Source: Bacteroidales bacterium (GTDB lineage Bacteria; Bacteroidota; Bacteroidia; Bacteroidales; UBA7960). From it: DNA of 12,504 nt. A program made the position numbers and the translations under genes. The first letter of the stretch is position 1, and every line of letters starts with the position of its first letter. The stretch is taken from assembly GCA_003555385.1 (NCBI GenBank), contig PWHO01000332.1, positions 1 through 12,504 of the forward strand, read 5' to 3'. Shown piece after piece: positions 1-7,026 of this stretch. Below the pieces are notes generated by a model. That model was not told the origin of the DNA. It saw only the letters and a list, made by a program, of their open reading frames with translations, and ran no database searches.

Positions 1-2017
1 GAAGTGCATTTTCTGCAAGGATATACTTGCGGAAACGCTCAGCCAGCTCCTGGTCATACAGATCGCCAGTTTCTTTGAAAGCCATGAATGCATCTGCATC
101 AAGCACACCGGCCCAGCGATATACATAGTAACCTGCTGCATAGCCCGTACCAAAAATATGGTTAAAATAGGTGGTGCGGTAGCGAGGCTGGATCTCATCG
201 ATCAGTCCCATTTCATTCAGTGACTGGTCTTCAAACGCACGGACATCAATATTTCCGCCGTGGTCAGCAGTGTGCCAGTCCATATCAAGAATGGCAGCTG
301 CCAGGTACTCGGTCATGGCAAATCCCTGGCCATAATGCTGGGCTGAAATCAGTCTTTCCATCAGTTCCTCCGGCATAGGTTCACCGGTTTCATAATGGAG
401 GGCGTACTCTTTCAGGAATTCAGGATCACCTGCCCAGTTCTCCAGGATCTGCGATGGCAGTTCCACAAAGTCTCTTGGCACACTGCGGCTGGTCCTGCTG
501 TAACGTCCGTCTGCAAAGAAGTTATGCAGTGCGTGTCCGAACTCATGGAAATACGTGGTGGTTTCATCAAAGGTAAGCAGTGCAGGTTGTCCGCCTGAAG
601 GACGGGTAAAGTTCATCACCATGGTCACAATGGGATAAATTTTCTCCCCGTTCTCATAAGAACCGCTGCGATAGGTGCCGCACCATGCGCCACCGCGCTT
701 ACCCGGCCGCGGATGGGGGTCAATGAACAGGATACCCAGGTGGCTGCCGTCACGGTCAAAGACTTCATAAGCCTCCACCTCTTCGTGGTACACAGGTACT
801 TCCGGACGATACTCAAAAGTCAGACCGAACAGTTTGTTGGCCAGCATGAAGTTTCCGTCACGGACATTCTCAATGGCAAAATAGGGGCGCAACTCAGCGT
901 CGTCCAGGTCGTGCAAGTCTTTGCGCAGTTTTTCTGCATAATACCACCAGTCCCATGATTCCAGCTCGAAACCGCCGCCTTCACGGTCAATGATCTCCTG
1001 CATCTGGTCACGCTCGTGTTTGGCCAGTGCCAGCGAAGGTTCCCACAGTTCATGAAGGAAGTCATACACATTTTCCGGCCTTTCAGCCATCTGGATGGCC
1101 TGGAAGTATTCCGCGTAATTGTTGTACCCAAGCAGCTGTGCCATCTCAAGGCGCAATTGCATCAGTTCTGCAAAGAGATCCTTGTTGTCATGCTCGTTGT
1201 CATGGTCACCGCGCATAAAATAACCCCTGAATACTTTCTCACGGAGGTCACGACGCTCAGAATGAGTAAGGAAGGGAATCCAGCTCGGATTGTGCAGGGT
1301 TACGATCCCCAGTGCATCCACACCGGCACTCTCCGCTGCATCGGCTGCAGACGAACGTACACTCTCAGGCAAACCAGCCAGGTCTTCTTCTGTCTCCAGC
1401 TTGAGCTGAAAAGCATTGGTTTCTGCCAGTACATTTTCACCCAGCTGCAATGAGATCATGGATGTTTTTTCGTTGATCTCAGCCAGCCTTTCACGGTCAG
1501 CATCCGTAAGGGCAGCACCACTGCGCTCGAAGTCACGGTAATACATCTCCACCACGCGCATCTGCTCCTGATCGAGATCCATCTCTTCGCGCTGCTCATA
1601 CACGGCCTCGATCCGTTCGAACAGGTCCATGTTCATACGGATGGAGTTGCTGTGCGCTGAGAGCATCGGGGTAGTTTCCCGGGCAATCTCCTGCATGCGG
1701 GAATTGGTTTCCGCACCACGAAGTCCGCCAAACACACTGTTTACCCTGCTCAGCATATCGCCGGCCTCGCCATATGCCACGATGGTGTTCTCAAAAGTCG
1801 GTTCTTCCGGGTTATTGACAATCGCTTCGATCTCTGCCTTGTGCCTTTGGATACCTTCTTCGATGGCAGGCAAAAAGTGCTCATTATCAATTTCATCAAA
1901 AGGAGGAACCTCAAAGGGCGTGTTGTATTCCTCGGCAAAAAAGGGATTTTCCTTTTGCTCCCCGCAACCGGCAAACATCATACTGATAGGAATTAAAAAT
2001 AATAATAATCGTTTCAT
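1..2017 (-). CDS. dcp: M3-family metallopeptidase, peptidyl-dipeptidase Dcp type, predicted lipoprotein (3' end cut by window)
   Basis: Zinc metallopeptidase of family M3 (Dcp/thimet oligopeptidase group), which releases dipeptides or cleaves short oligopeptides. About 672 codons are visible and the frame is open at the window edge. The family is usually about 680-710 residues, so only a short C-terminal tail is missing. The ATG at 2015-2017 opens a type II signal peptide with a hydrophobic core and a lipobox Phe-Ala-Gly-Cys (Cys18), so the enzyme should be lipid-anchored in the envelope rather than cytosolic like E. coli Dcp. The HEFGH zinc motif is at residues 491-495 (positions 533-547), with His491 and His495 as ligands and Glu492 catalytic. 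The third ligand is expected at Glu519 in the DFVELPSQ block 28 residues downstream, as in thimet oligopeptidase. It lies 56 bp behind the tricorn homologue on the same strand, so co-transcription is plausible. The family call is firm; dipeptidyl versus oligopeptidase specificity is inferred. Confidence 0.93.
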   Translation of the reverse strand, partial: MKRLLLFLIPISMMFAGCGEQKENPFFAEEYNTPFEVPPFDEIDNEHFLPAIEEGIQRHKAEIEAIVNNPEEPTFENTIVAYGEAGDMLSRVNSVFGGLRGAETNSRMQEIARETTPMLSAHSNSIRMNMDLFERIEAVYEQREEMDLDQEQMRVVEMYYRDFERSGAALTDADRERLAEINEKTSMISLQLGENVLAETNAFQLKLETEEDLAGLPESVRSSAADAAESAGVDALGIVTLHNPSWIPFLTHSERRDLREKVFRGYFMRGDHDNEHDNKDLFAELMQLRLEMAQLLGYNNYAEYFQAIQMAERPENVYDFLHELWEPSLALAKHERDQMQEIIDREGGGFELESWDWWYYAEKLRKDLHDLDDAELRPYFAIENVRDGNFMLANKLFGLTFEYRPEVPVYHEEVEAYEVFDRDGSHLGILFIDPHPRPGKRGGAWCGTYRSGSYENGEKIYPIVTMVMNFTRPSGGQPALLTFDETTTYFHEFGHALHNFFADGRYSRTSRSVPRDFVELPSQILENWAGDPEFLKEYALHYETGEPMPEELMERLISAQHYGQGFAMTEYLAAAILDMDWHTADHGGNIDVRAFEDQSLNEMGLIDEIQPRYRTTYFNHIFGTGYAAGYYVYRWAGVLDADAFMAFKETGDLYDQELAERFRKYILAENAL

Positions 2018-2073
2018 ACTGATAAAGGGGGTTAAAGTGAATAATTAAACATGTTGGTTTTATAAAGGATTGA
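2018..2073 (-). other. Short AT-rich spacer between the tricorn homologue and the M3 gene
   Basis: This 56-bp AT-rich gap follows the TAA stop of the tricorn gene (2074-2076) and precedes the M3 start. I see no convincing hairpin terminator and no good TAnnTTTG element on the minus strand, which favours read-through from the tricorn gene. No strong Shine-Dalgarno sequence precedes the M3 ATG, as is usual in Bacteroidetes. Confidence 0.4.
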
Positions 2074-5000
2074 TTAGTTTTCCGGTTCCGGCCTACGGTA
2101 CCTTAAAGGCGGATCAGGTTCTGATTGAAGCTCAACGCCTTCGGTTTCCAGCAGTCGAAGGGCCTCTTCCACTGCCCGCTCAAGTTGCGGATCATGCCCG
2201 CGTATAACCTGGTCAGGCCACTGTTCTATTTCAATATCCGGATCCACCCCTTCAGCCTCCACAGCCCATTCTCCATCGGCATCAAAGAAGCCGCCCCTGG
2301 GTGCCTGCATCATACCTCCATCAATAAAAGAGGGAGTATCCCAGATACCCACAAGACCTCCCCAGGTGGTTGTTCCCACGATGGGTCCGATATCCAGGAA
2401 ACGGAACATATAAGGCAGCAAATCCCCGCCGGATCCTGCCCTTTCGTTGATCACCATTACTTTCGGACCCCAGATTCCGGCCATCGGGGTGGTAAAAGGA
2501 CGCCTGTCGGCTGCCTTGGAGTTGAAATAGCCATGCAATTGCCGGTTCATAATGTCGACCATATAGTCAGCGGCAGACCCGCCACCGTTGTTGCGTTCAT
2601 CAATCACGGCACCTTTCTTGTCCTGCTGGGCAAAATAATACCTGTTAAAGAACTGGTAACCCGCCCCGCTTGTATTGGGTACATATACATAAGCCAGTTG
2701 CCCGTCCGACAATTCATCCACCAGGCGGCGGTTGCCCTCAACCCAGTCCATCATGCGCAACTGGTTCTCATTGGCCACGGGAACCACAGTTATTTCACGG
2801 GATCCCTCCATTACAGGCTCACTGTTTACGCGGATTCTGATCTGACGGTTGGCCGTACCTTCAAAGTATTTGTAAAGATTCTCAGATGCATTCACGGAAA
2901 CCCCGTTAACCGCCAGCAGATAATCACCTTCATTCACCCGGATGCCCGGGGCGGAAAGAGGTGCCCGCAGTGTGGGGTTCCAGTCTTCCCCGTTATAGAT
3001 CTTTTTGAAACGGTAATGGTCACCTGCCACCTCATAATCGGCACCCAGGAGCCCCACCGGCACACGATCCACAGAAGGCATGTCGCCTCCGCGCACGTAA
3101 GAATGACCAATTGCCACTTCACCGCCCATGATCTCAATCACATAGTTCAGATCGGTACGATGCCTCACATGGTCGACCCACGGCCTGTACCATTCATAAA
3201 TGTCATCCCAGGGTGCGCCATGCACATTGTCCACGTAGAGAAAATCGCGCTGCAAACGCCAGCCTTCCCTGAACATCTGCTTCCATTCTTCTTTGGGTTC
3301 AATCCGCATGCTGATATTTCCGGCAGCCGTCAGCCGGCCTTCTCCAACATTAGGTATTCTGCCTGCGGTATTGACAATACCCCAGGTGGAACCGCTGCGG
3401 TAAAGTAGTGAGCCCCTGTCTTGTGAGGTTACTACCTGAATTACAGGCGACAGGAACTCTTCCGACTCACGCGAGGCAAAATTGTAGCGATGCAAGGTCT
3501 GGCCAAATTGCCCGGGTACATTTTCCGTGTAAAACACATAACCTTTGGGGCCGGCAACAAGCCCGCGGTAATCCCTGGCCGGAACATTCACCGCCACAAT
3601 GCGGTTCATCAGCCCTTCGGCATCTATACGGACCAGTTCATTGTCATTATCGTTGTCGTTTGCTTCATCATTGTCACCGGTTTCCTCCTCATCACTCCTG
3701 GGCAGCAAGGGTGATTCTCCGTCTTCAGCAAGCACCATCGCATAAAGCGAACGGGTGACAGGGCTGTCATAGGCACTCATATCGAGCCAGCCCGTATTGG
3801 GGCCGTAATCGGTGCTTGCCAGGAAATAAAGATAATCTCCGGATGCATCCCAGACCGGGGTAATTGCGTCGGCCATCCCGTCAGTTGCCTGGATCCGTTC
3901 ACCGGTTTCCACATTGTAAAGCACAATGGCCTTGAACATGCTTTCAAGGGTGTGGGCATAGGCGATCCAGCGGCTGTCGGGCGACCAGACAGGGTGCATG
4001 GTACGTTCAGGAGTCACATAGCGGTCGGTATCCACCAGGGTTACATCTTCGCTCTCCAGGTCCACATAATACAGGTTCAGATGGGTGTCGGTGTAAGCAA
4101 TGTACCTGCCGTCGGGCGACCACTCAGGGCGGAAAAAGAACGACGGGTCAGGCAGGGCGATTTTCCGGGGTTCCTCCATACCTTTCTGATCACGGATCAC
4201 CAGCTGGTATTCGCCCGCTTCGTCAGAAAACCATGCAATGGACTCCCCGTCGGGGGACCAGACCGGGTAACGATCAGCTACCCCGGTATTGTTGGAAATA
4301 TTGCGCGGATCGCCGTGCTCCCTGGGAACAGTAAAGATCTCACCACGGTACTCAAACAGGGCACGCTGCCCTTTCGGCGACAATGAAGGGTTTCCCAGGG
4401 CTGTGGCAGCCGGGTTTTCCCAGCGCGGACGCGACCAGTGGAAATCCCCGCGAACATTGATCACCAGTTGATCCTGCCGGTCATTTACCGGATCCAGGAT
4501 ATGCAAAGCACCCCCTTGTTCATAAACAATCACCCCACCCCCGGCATTGATGTTCTTTACATCGAATTCCACGTGAAAGGTTTCCTGGGTCAGGGTTTGG
4601 GTGGCCATGTCAAAAGACCAGATATTGGCGGCATAATCACGCTCCGAGATAAAGTAGACCGTGTTGCCAAGCCATACCGGCTTCATGTGCCGCTCATTGT
4701 CTGTTTGCGGCGTAGTGACCAGTGAATGGTCTTCAAGGTCAAAAATCCAGATCGGCTTGGCCTGCCCGGCCCGGTAATTCCTCCATTCCGGATCCACAAA
4801 ACCTACCTCCTGGTAAGCCACGTGGCGGCCGTCAGGAGAAATTTGTCCGTTGTTGGCACGGGGAACCGGCAAACTTTCCGGCATACCTCCTTCTTTGTGG
4901 ATGGTAAAAAACTTTGACTCACGGGTGGGAACTCCTTCCCTGCCGGATGTAAAAAGTACGTGCTCTCCGTCAGGGGTCCATCCCCGCACCTGGTCGGTTC

Positions 5001-5322
5001 CGGGGTGCCATGTGAGGCGGCGCGGCTGCCCGCCCTCCACGGGTACCACATAAATATCGTTATTGCCATCATACTGGGCAGTAAATGCCACCAGGCTTCC
5101 ATCGGGTGAAAGATGTGGCAGACTCTCGGATCCTTCATTGCTGGTCAGGCGCCGGGCATCACCGCCATCCCGTTCAACCACCCAAAGATCGTTTGCATAC
5201 ACAAAAACGATGTGGGTATCACTAATGGTGGGCTGGCGGAGCAACAATGTTCCCTCCGAGGCAAAAAGCGGCAGCCCCCACAGCATAAACGCCATGGAAA
5301 ATAGCACGAAACGTCTGATCAT
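2074..5322 (-). CDS. Tricorn protease homologue (S41 family), exported
   Basis: Large serine peptidase of the tricorn type, 1082 residues, close to the 1071 of Thermoplasma tricorn. Layout: signal peptide at 1-22 (basic start, hydrophobic core, LFASEG at the end), so it should act outside the cytoplasm. Two beta-propeller regions follow (about 25-300 and 300-650) with repeated PD40/TolB-like motifs (SPDGSLVAF, SPDGRHVAY, SPDGRYIAY, SPDSRWIAY). Then come a helical C1 domain (about 680-750), a PDZ domain (about 755-850, with EGDYLLAVNGV) and the C2 catalytic domain (about 865-1065). The nucleophile is Ser964 in AGSGGD (position 2431-2433), matching Ser965 of the archaeal enzyme. His740 in the IGHSYV block matches His746, and Glu1022 in EAEGVDPD is the best match for Glu1023. 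The tetrad Ser before the His is Gly here. An acidic insert at 543-562 interrupts the propeller region. In other tricorns the propellers gate substrate entry and product exit. It is the first gene of a minus-strand pair with the M3 peptidase, which could trim its peptide products. Confidence 0.93.
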   Translation of the reverse strand: MIRRFVLFSMAFMLWGLPLFASEGTLLLRQPTISDTHIVFVYANDLWVVERDGGDARRLTSNEGSESLPHLSPDGSLVAFTAQYDGNNDIYVVPVEGGQPRRLTWHPGTDQVRGWTPDGEHVLFTSGREGVPTRESKFFTIHKEGGMPESLPVPRANNGQISPDGRHVAYQEVGFVDPEWRNYRAGQAKPIWIFDLEDHSLVTTPQTDNERHMKPVWLGNTVYFISERDYAANIWSFDMATQTLTQETFHVEFDVKNINAGGGVIVYEQGGALHILDPVNDRQDQLVINVRGDFHWSRPRWENPAATALGNPSLSPKGQRALFEYRGEIFTVPREHGDPRNISNNTGVADRYPVWSPDGESIAWFSDEAGEYQLVIRDQKGMEEPRKIALPDPSFFFRPEWSPDGRYIAYTDTHLNLYYVDLESEDVTLVDTDRYVTPERTMHPVWSPDSRWIAYAHTLESMFKAIVLYNVETGERIQATDGMADAITPVWDASGDYLYFLASTDYGPNTGWLDMSAYDSPVTRSLYAMVLAEDGESPLLPRSDEEETGDNDEANDNDNDNELVRIDAEGLMNRIVAVNVPARDYRGLVAGPKGYVFYTENVPGQFGQTLHRYNFASRESEEFLSPVIQVVTSQDRGSLLYRSGSTWGIVNTAGRIPNVGEGRLTAAGNISMRIEPKEEWKQMFREGWRLQRDFLYVDNVHGAPWDDIYEWYRPWVDHVRHRTDLNYVIEIMGGEVAIGHSYVRGGDMPSVDRVPVGLLGADYEVAGDHYRFKKIYNGEDWNPTLRAPLSAPGIRVNEGDYLLAVNGVSVNASENLYKYFEGTANRQIRIRVNSEPVMEGSREITVVPVANENQLRMMDWVEGNRRLVDELSDGQLAYVYVPNTSGAGYQFFNRYYFAQQDKKGAVIDERNNGGGSAADYMVDIMNRQLHGYFNSKAADRRPFTTPMAGIWGPKVMVINERAGSGGDLLPYMFRFLDIGPIVGTTTWGGLVGIWDTPSFIDGGMMQAPRGGFFDADGEWAVEAEGVDPDIEIEQWPDQVIRGHDPQLERAVEEALRLLETEGVELQSEPDPPLRYRRPEPEN
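3637..3696 (-). repeat. Low-complexity Asp/Asn/Glu-rich segment inside the tricorn homologue
   Basis: Codons 543-562 of the tricorn gene encode almost only Asp, Asn and Glu, ending in an alternating Asp-Asn run built from repeated GAC/AAT and GAT/AAC codons. It sits between the last clear PD40 motif and the remaining beta-rich part before C1, so it is probably a flexible surface loop. Metal (for example Ca2+) binding is possible but unproven. Confidence 0.7.
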
Positions 5323-5371
5323 GATGATTTGTTTTTGGTTGATTGGCTATACATTGGTACACTTTGGGGGC

Positions 5372-5405
5372 TAAAGTTATAAAAGATTATCACATCCCGG
5401 CCAAA
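5372..5405 (-). promoter_or_regulatory. Candidate promoter for the tricorn-M3 block
   Basis: On the minus strand TAACTTTA (5379 down to 5372) matches the Bacteroidetes -7 element TAnnTTTG with one mismatch. A TTTG (5405 down to 5402) lies 22 bp upstream of it, slightly longer than the usual spacing of about 19-21. Transcription would start near 5365, leaving a leader of about 40 nt before the ATG at 5322. This is motif matching by eye only. Confidence 0.35.
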
Positions 5406-5414
5406 GAAATTTCG

Positions 5415-5422
5415 TAGATTTG
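5415..5422 (+). promoter_or_regulatory. Candidate -7 promoter element for the M28-dms block
   Basis: TAGATTTG is a perfect match to the Bacteroidetes primary-sigma -7 consensus TAnnTTTG and lies 57 bp before the M28 start codon. I see no clear TTG-type -33 element at the expected distance upstream, so it may be weak or need an activator. It is almost back-to-back with the candidate minus-strand promoter, within a 157-bp divergent spacer. Confidence 0.45.
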
Positions 5423-5479
5423 GGCCATCGTAAACCAAGTGACATTCAATTACCAGGCTGTCTTTAATTCAATTATTCC

Positions 5480-6991
5480 ATGAAAAAAGTATTCCTTTCG
5501 CTTGTTCTCGTTTTTTTCTCGTTTTATTTTGCTGCAGGGCAACAGGCAGATTATGGTGCCAATGACCGGGATGCACTCATTAAGGCACTTCATGCAGTTT
5601 CCGAAGATGATATTTCTGATTGGATGCATAGCCTGACCGCCCCGGAGATGCGGGGGCGCCTGGCCGGTGATATCGGGTATGACAGGGCAGCAAACTGGGC
5701 AGCGGGCATGTTCGAGTCATGGGGTGTGGGCCCTTTTCTTGAACACGGCTATTACCAGGAGTTCGATCAGCCTTATACCCTGGTTAAGGATAAAGGAAAG
5801 CTGGAGATCCATATACCGGTCGGAGATGAAAGAGTAACCAAATCCTATGCCTATGGCGATGACTACTGGCCGTGGGGAATCTCCGGCAGCGGGGAAGTGA
5901 CCGGTGAAGTGGTATATGTGGGTCATGGCATCTCAGCCCCCGAACTGGGTTATGACGATTATGCAGGCGTTGACGTGGAAGGCAAAATTGTGATCACCGA
6001 ACTCGGTGTACCTTACAGCGGAAGCAACCAGGACAGCCTGATGTTGTGGGCGCCCTACGTGGATCACTCCAACAAAGTGAAATTCGCACTGGAGAACGGA
6101 GCCAAAGGGCTGATCTTTGCCTATCATGTGGCCAGCCCGAGACCCACAGCCGACGAAGACTTTATTTTCCTGGCGGCCACCGACGAAGTGGTGGAGGACC
6201 TGCTGACAGGAACAGGATACGAGCTGGAAAAGGTCAGGGAGCATATCGGCTCCACCCTCACACCCATGTCATTCAAAACAGGCAAAGAAGCCACACTCGG
6301 GCTGACCACCGAATATTACCCGGACGGAAAAACTTCCAACGTGGTGGCCATGATCGAAGGAAGTGATCCGCAGCTCAGGGATGAATACATCGTAGTGGGC
6401 GCCCACCTGGACCATCTCGGGATGATGCCCGTTTTGTTCCCGGGTGCCATGGACAATGCCTCGGGTGTTTCCCTGGCACTGGGCATCACCAAAGCCCTGG
6501 CCACAGCTGAAATAGACCTGAAACGAAGTCTGGTTATCCTGCTTTTCGGCGCCGAGGAAGTGGGTCTTGTGGGGGCCAGACACTTCATTGACGAGTTTCC
6601 CTATTCCACCGAACAAATCAAGGCAATGATCAACCTGGACATGGTCGGAAGGGGAGATTCATTTTTTGCCTCCACGGCCAAACCGTGGGACTCCCTGCTT
6701 GAAGCAATCGAATACAATAACGACACCTGGGTGCACCGGCCTTACACCCCGGTCAGCCGCCCCTGGAACCACCAGATACGCCCGCGCACCGACGGTGCCG
6801 TATTTTACAATGAGAAAATCCCGGCCATCACCTTCGGCACCAGGGGGGCTGCCACGCGCACCCTCTACCACGTTCCCGAAGATACCATGGAGCAGGTGGA
6901 CATTGAGATCATGCGGGACGTGATCAAGGTGCTCACCATGAGCATTGCCAATATGGGGAATATGGAATCTCTGGAAACAGAAACCCCGTAA
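5480..6991 (+). CDS. Secreted M28-family zinc aminopeptidase-like protein with PA-type insert
   Basis: Metallopeptidase of family M28 (co-catalytic two-zinc aminopeptidases), 503 residues. A signal peptide with Lys-Lys start and a long hydrophobic stretch ends near Ala-Ala-Gly at residue 20. Cleavage there would expose Gln21, the pyroglutamate-prone mature start common in Bacteroidetes. Residues about 125-260 resemble a protease-associated (PA) insert. The catalytic domain keeps all expected residues: His309 and Asp311 in AHLDHLG, bridging Asp325 in MDNASG, Glu359/Glu360 in GAEEVG, Asp387 in NLDMVGRG, and a final His464 in YHVPEDT. It should therefore be active, probably removing N-terminal residues from peptides in the periplasm or outside the cell; its exact specificity is not readable. 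It is divergent from the tricorn gene, and its stop lies only 35 bp before dmsA, so it may lead the same transcript. Confidence 0.93.
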   Translation: MKKVFLSLVLVFFSFYFAAGQQADYGANDRDALIKALHAVSEDDISDWMHSLTAPEMRGRLAGDIGYDRAANWAAGMFESWGVGPFLEHGYYQEFDQPYTLVKDKGKLEIHIPVGDERVTKSYAYGDDYWPWGISGSGEVTGEVVYVGHGISAPELGYDDYAGVDVEGKIVITELGVPYSGSNQDSLMLWAPYVDHSNKVKFALENGAKGLIFAYHVASPRPTADEDFIFLAATDEVVEDLLTGTGYELEKVREHIGSTLTPMSFKTGKEATLGLTTEYYPDGKTSNVVAMIEGSDPQLRDEYIVVGAHLDHLGMMPVLFPGAMDNASGVSLALGITKALATAEIDLKRSLVILLFGAEEVGLVGARHFIDEFPYSTEQIKAMINLDMVGRGDSFFASTAKPWDSLLEAIEYNNDTWVHRPYTPVSRPWNHQIRPRTDGAVFYNEKIPAITFGTRGAATRTLYHVPEDTMEQVDIEIMRDVIKVLTMSIANMGNMESLETETP

Positions 6992-7026
6992 ATAATTCCG
7001 GAAACTGAACAACCTCCTGTTGCATC
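6992..7026 (+). other. 35-bp spacer between the M28 gene and dmsA
   Basis: No TAnnTTTG promoter element and no stem-loop terminator are visible here; the only inverted symmetry is an 8-bp TTCCGGAA palindrome (6996-7003). A weak CCTCC-like pyrimidine tract precedes the dmsA ATG but no Shine-Dalgarno site does. This suggests either read-through from the M28 gene or a dms promoter hidden inside the M28 coding region. Confidence 0.4.

Noticed and set aside
1016..1453. Plus-strand open frame opposite the M3 gene
   Set aside because: No motif or start signal is visible, and the opposite strand encodes conserved M3-family sequence over the same interval.
2125..3408. A 427-codon open frame on the plus strand opposite the tricorn gene
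   Set aside because: Its translation is rich in His, Pro and Cys with no recognisable domain, and it lies antisense to the well-conserved PDZ and catalytic domains of the tricorn homologue.
5338..5352. Possible FNR/CRP-type half site (TTGAT) in the divergent spacer
   Set aside because: Only one half-site is present; the second ATCAA half at the required distance is missing.
6996..7003. TTCCGGAA palindrome between the M28 gene and dmsA as an operator or terminator
   Set aside because: Eight bases of symmetry without flanking extension or a T-tract are too little to support either role.
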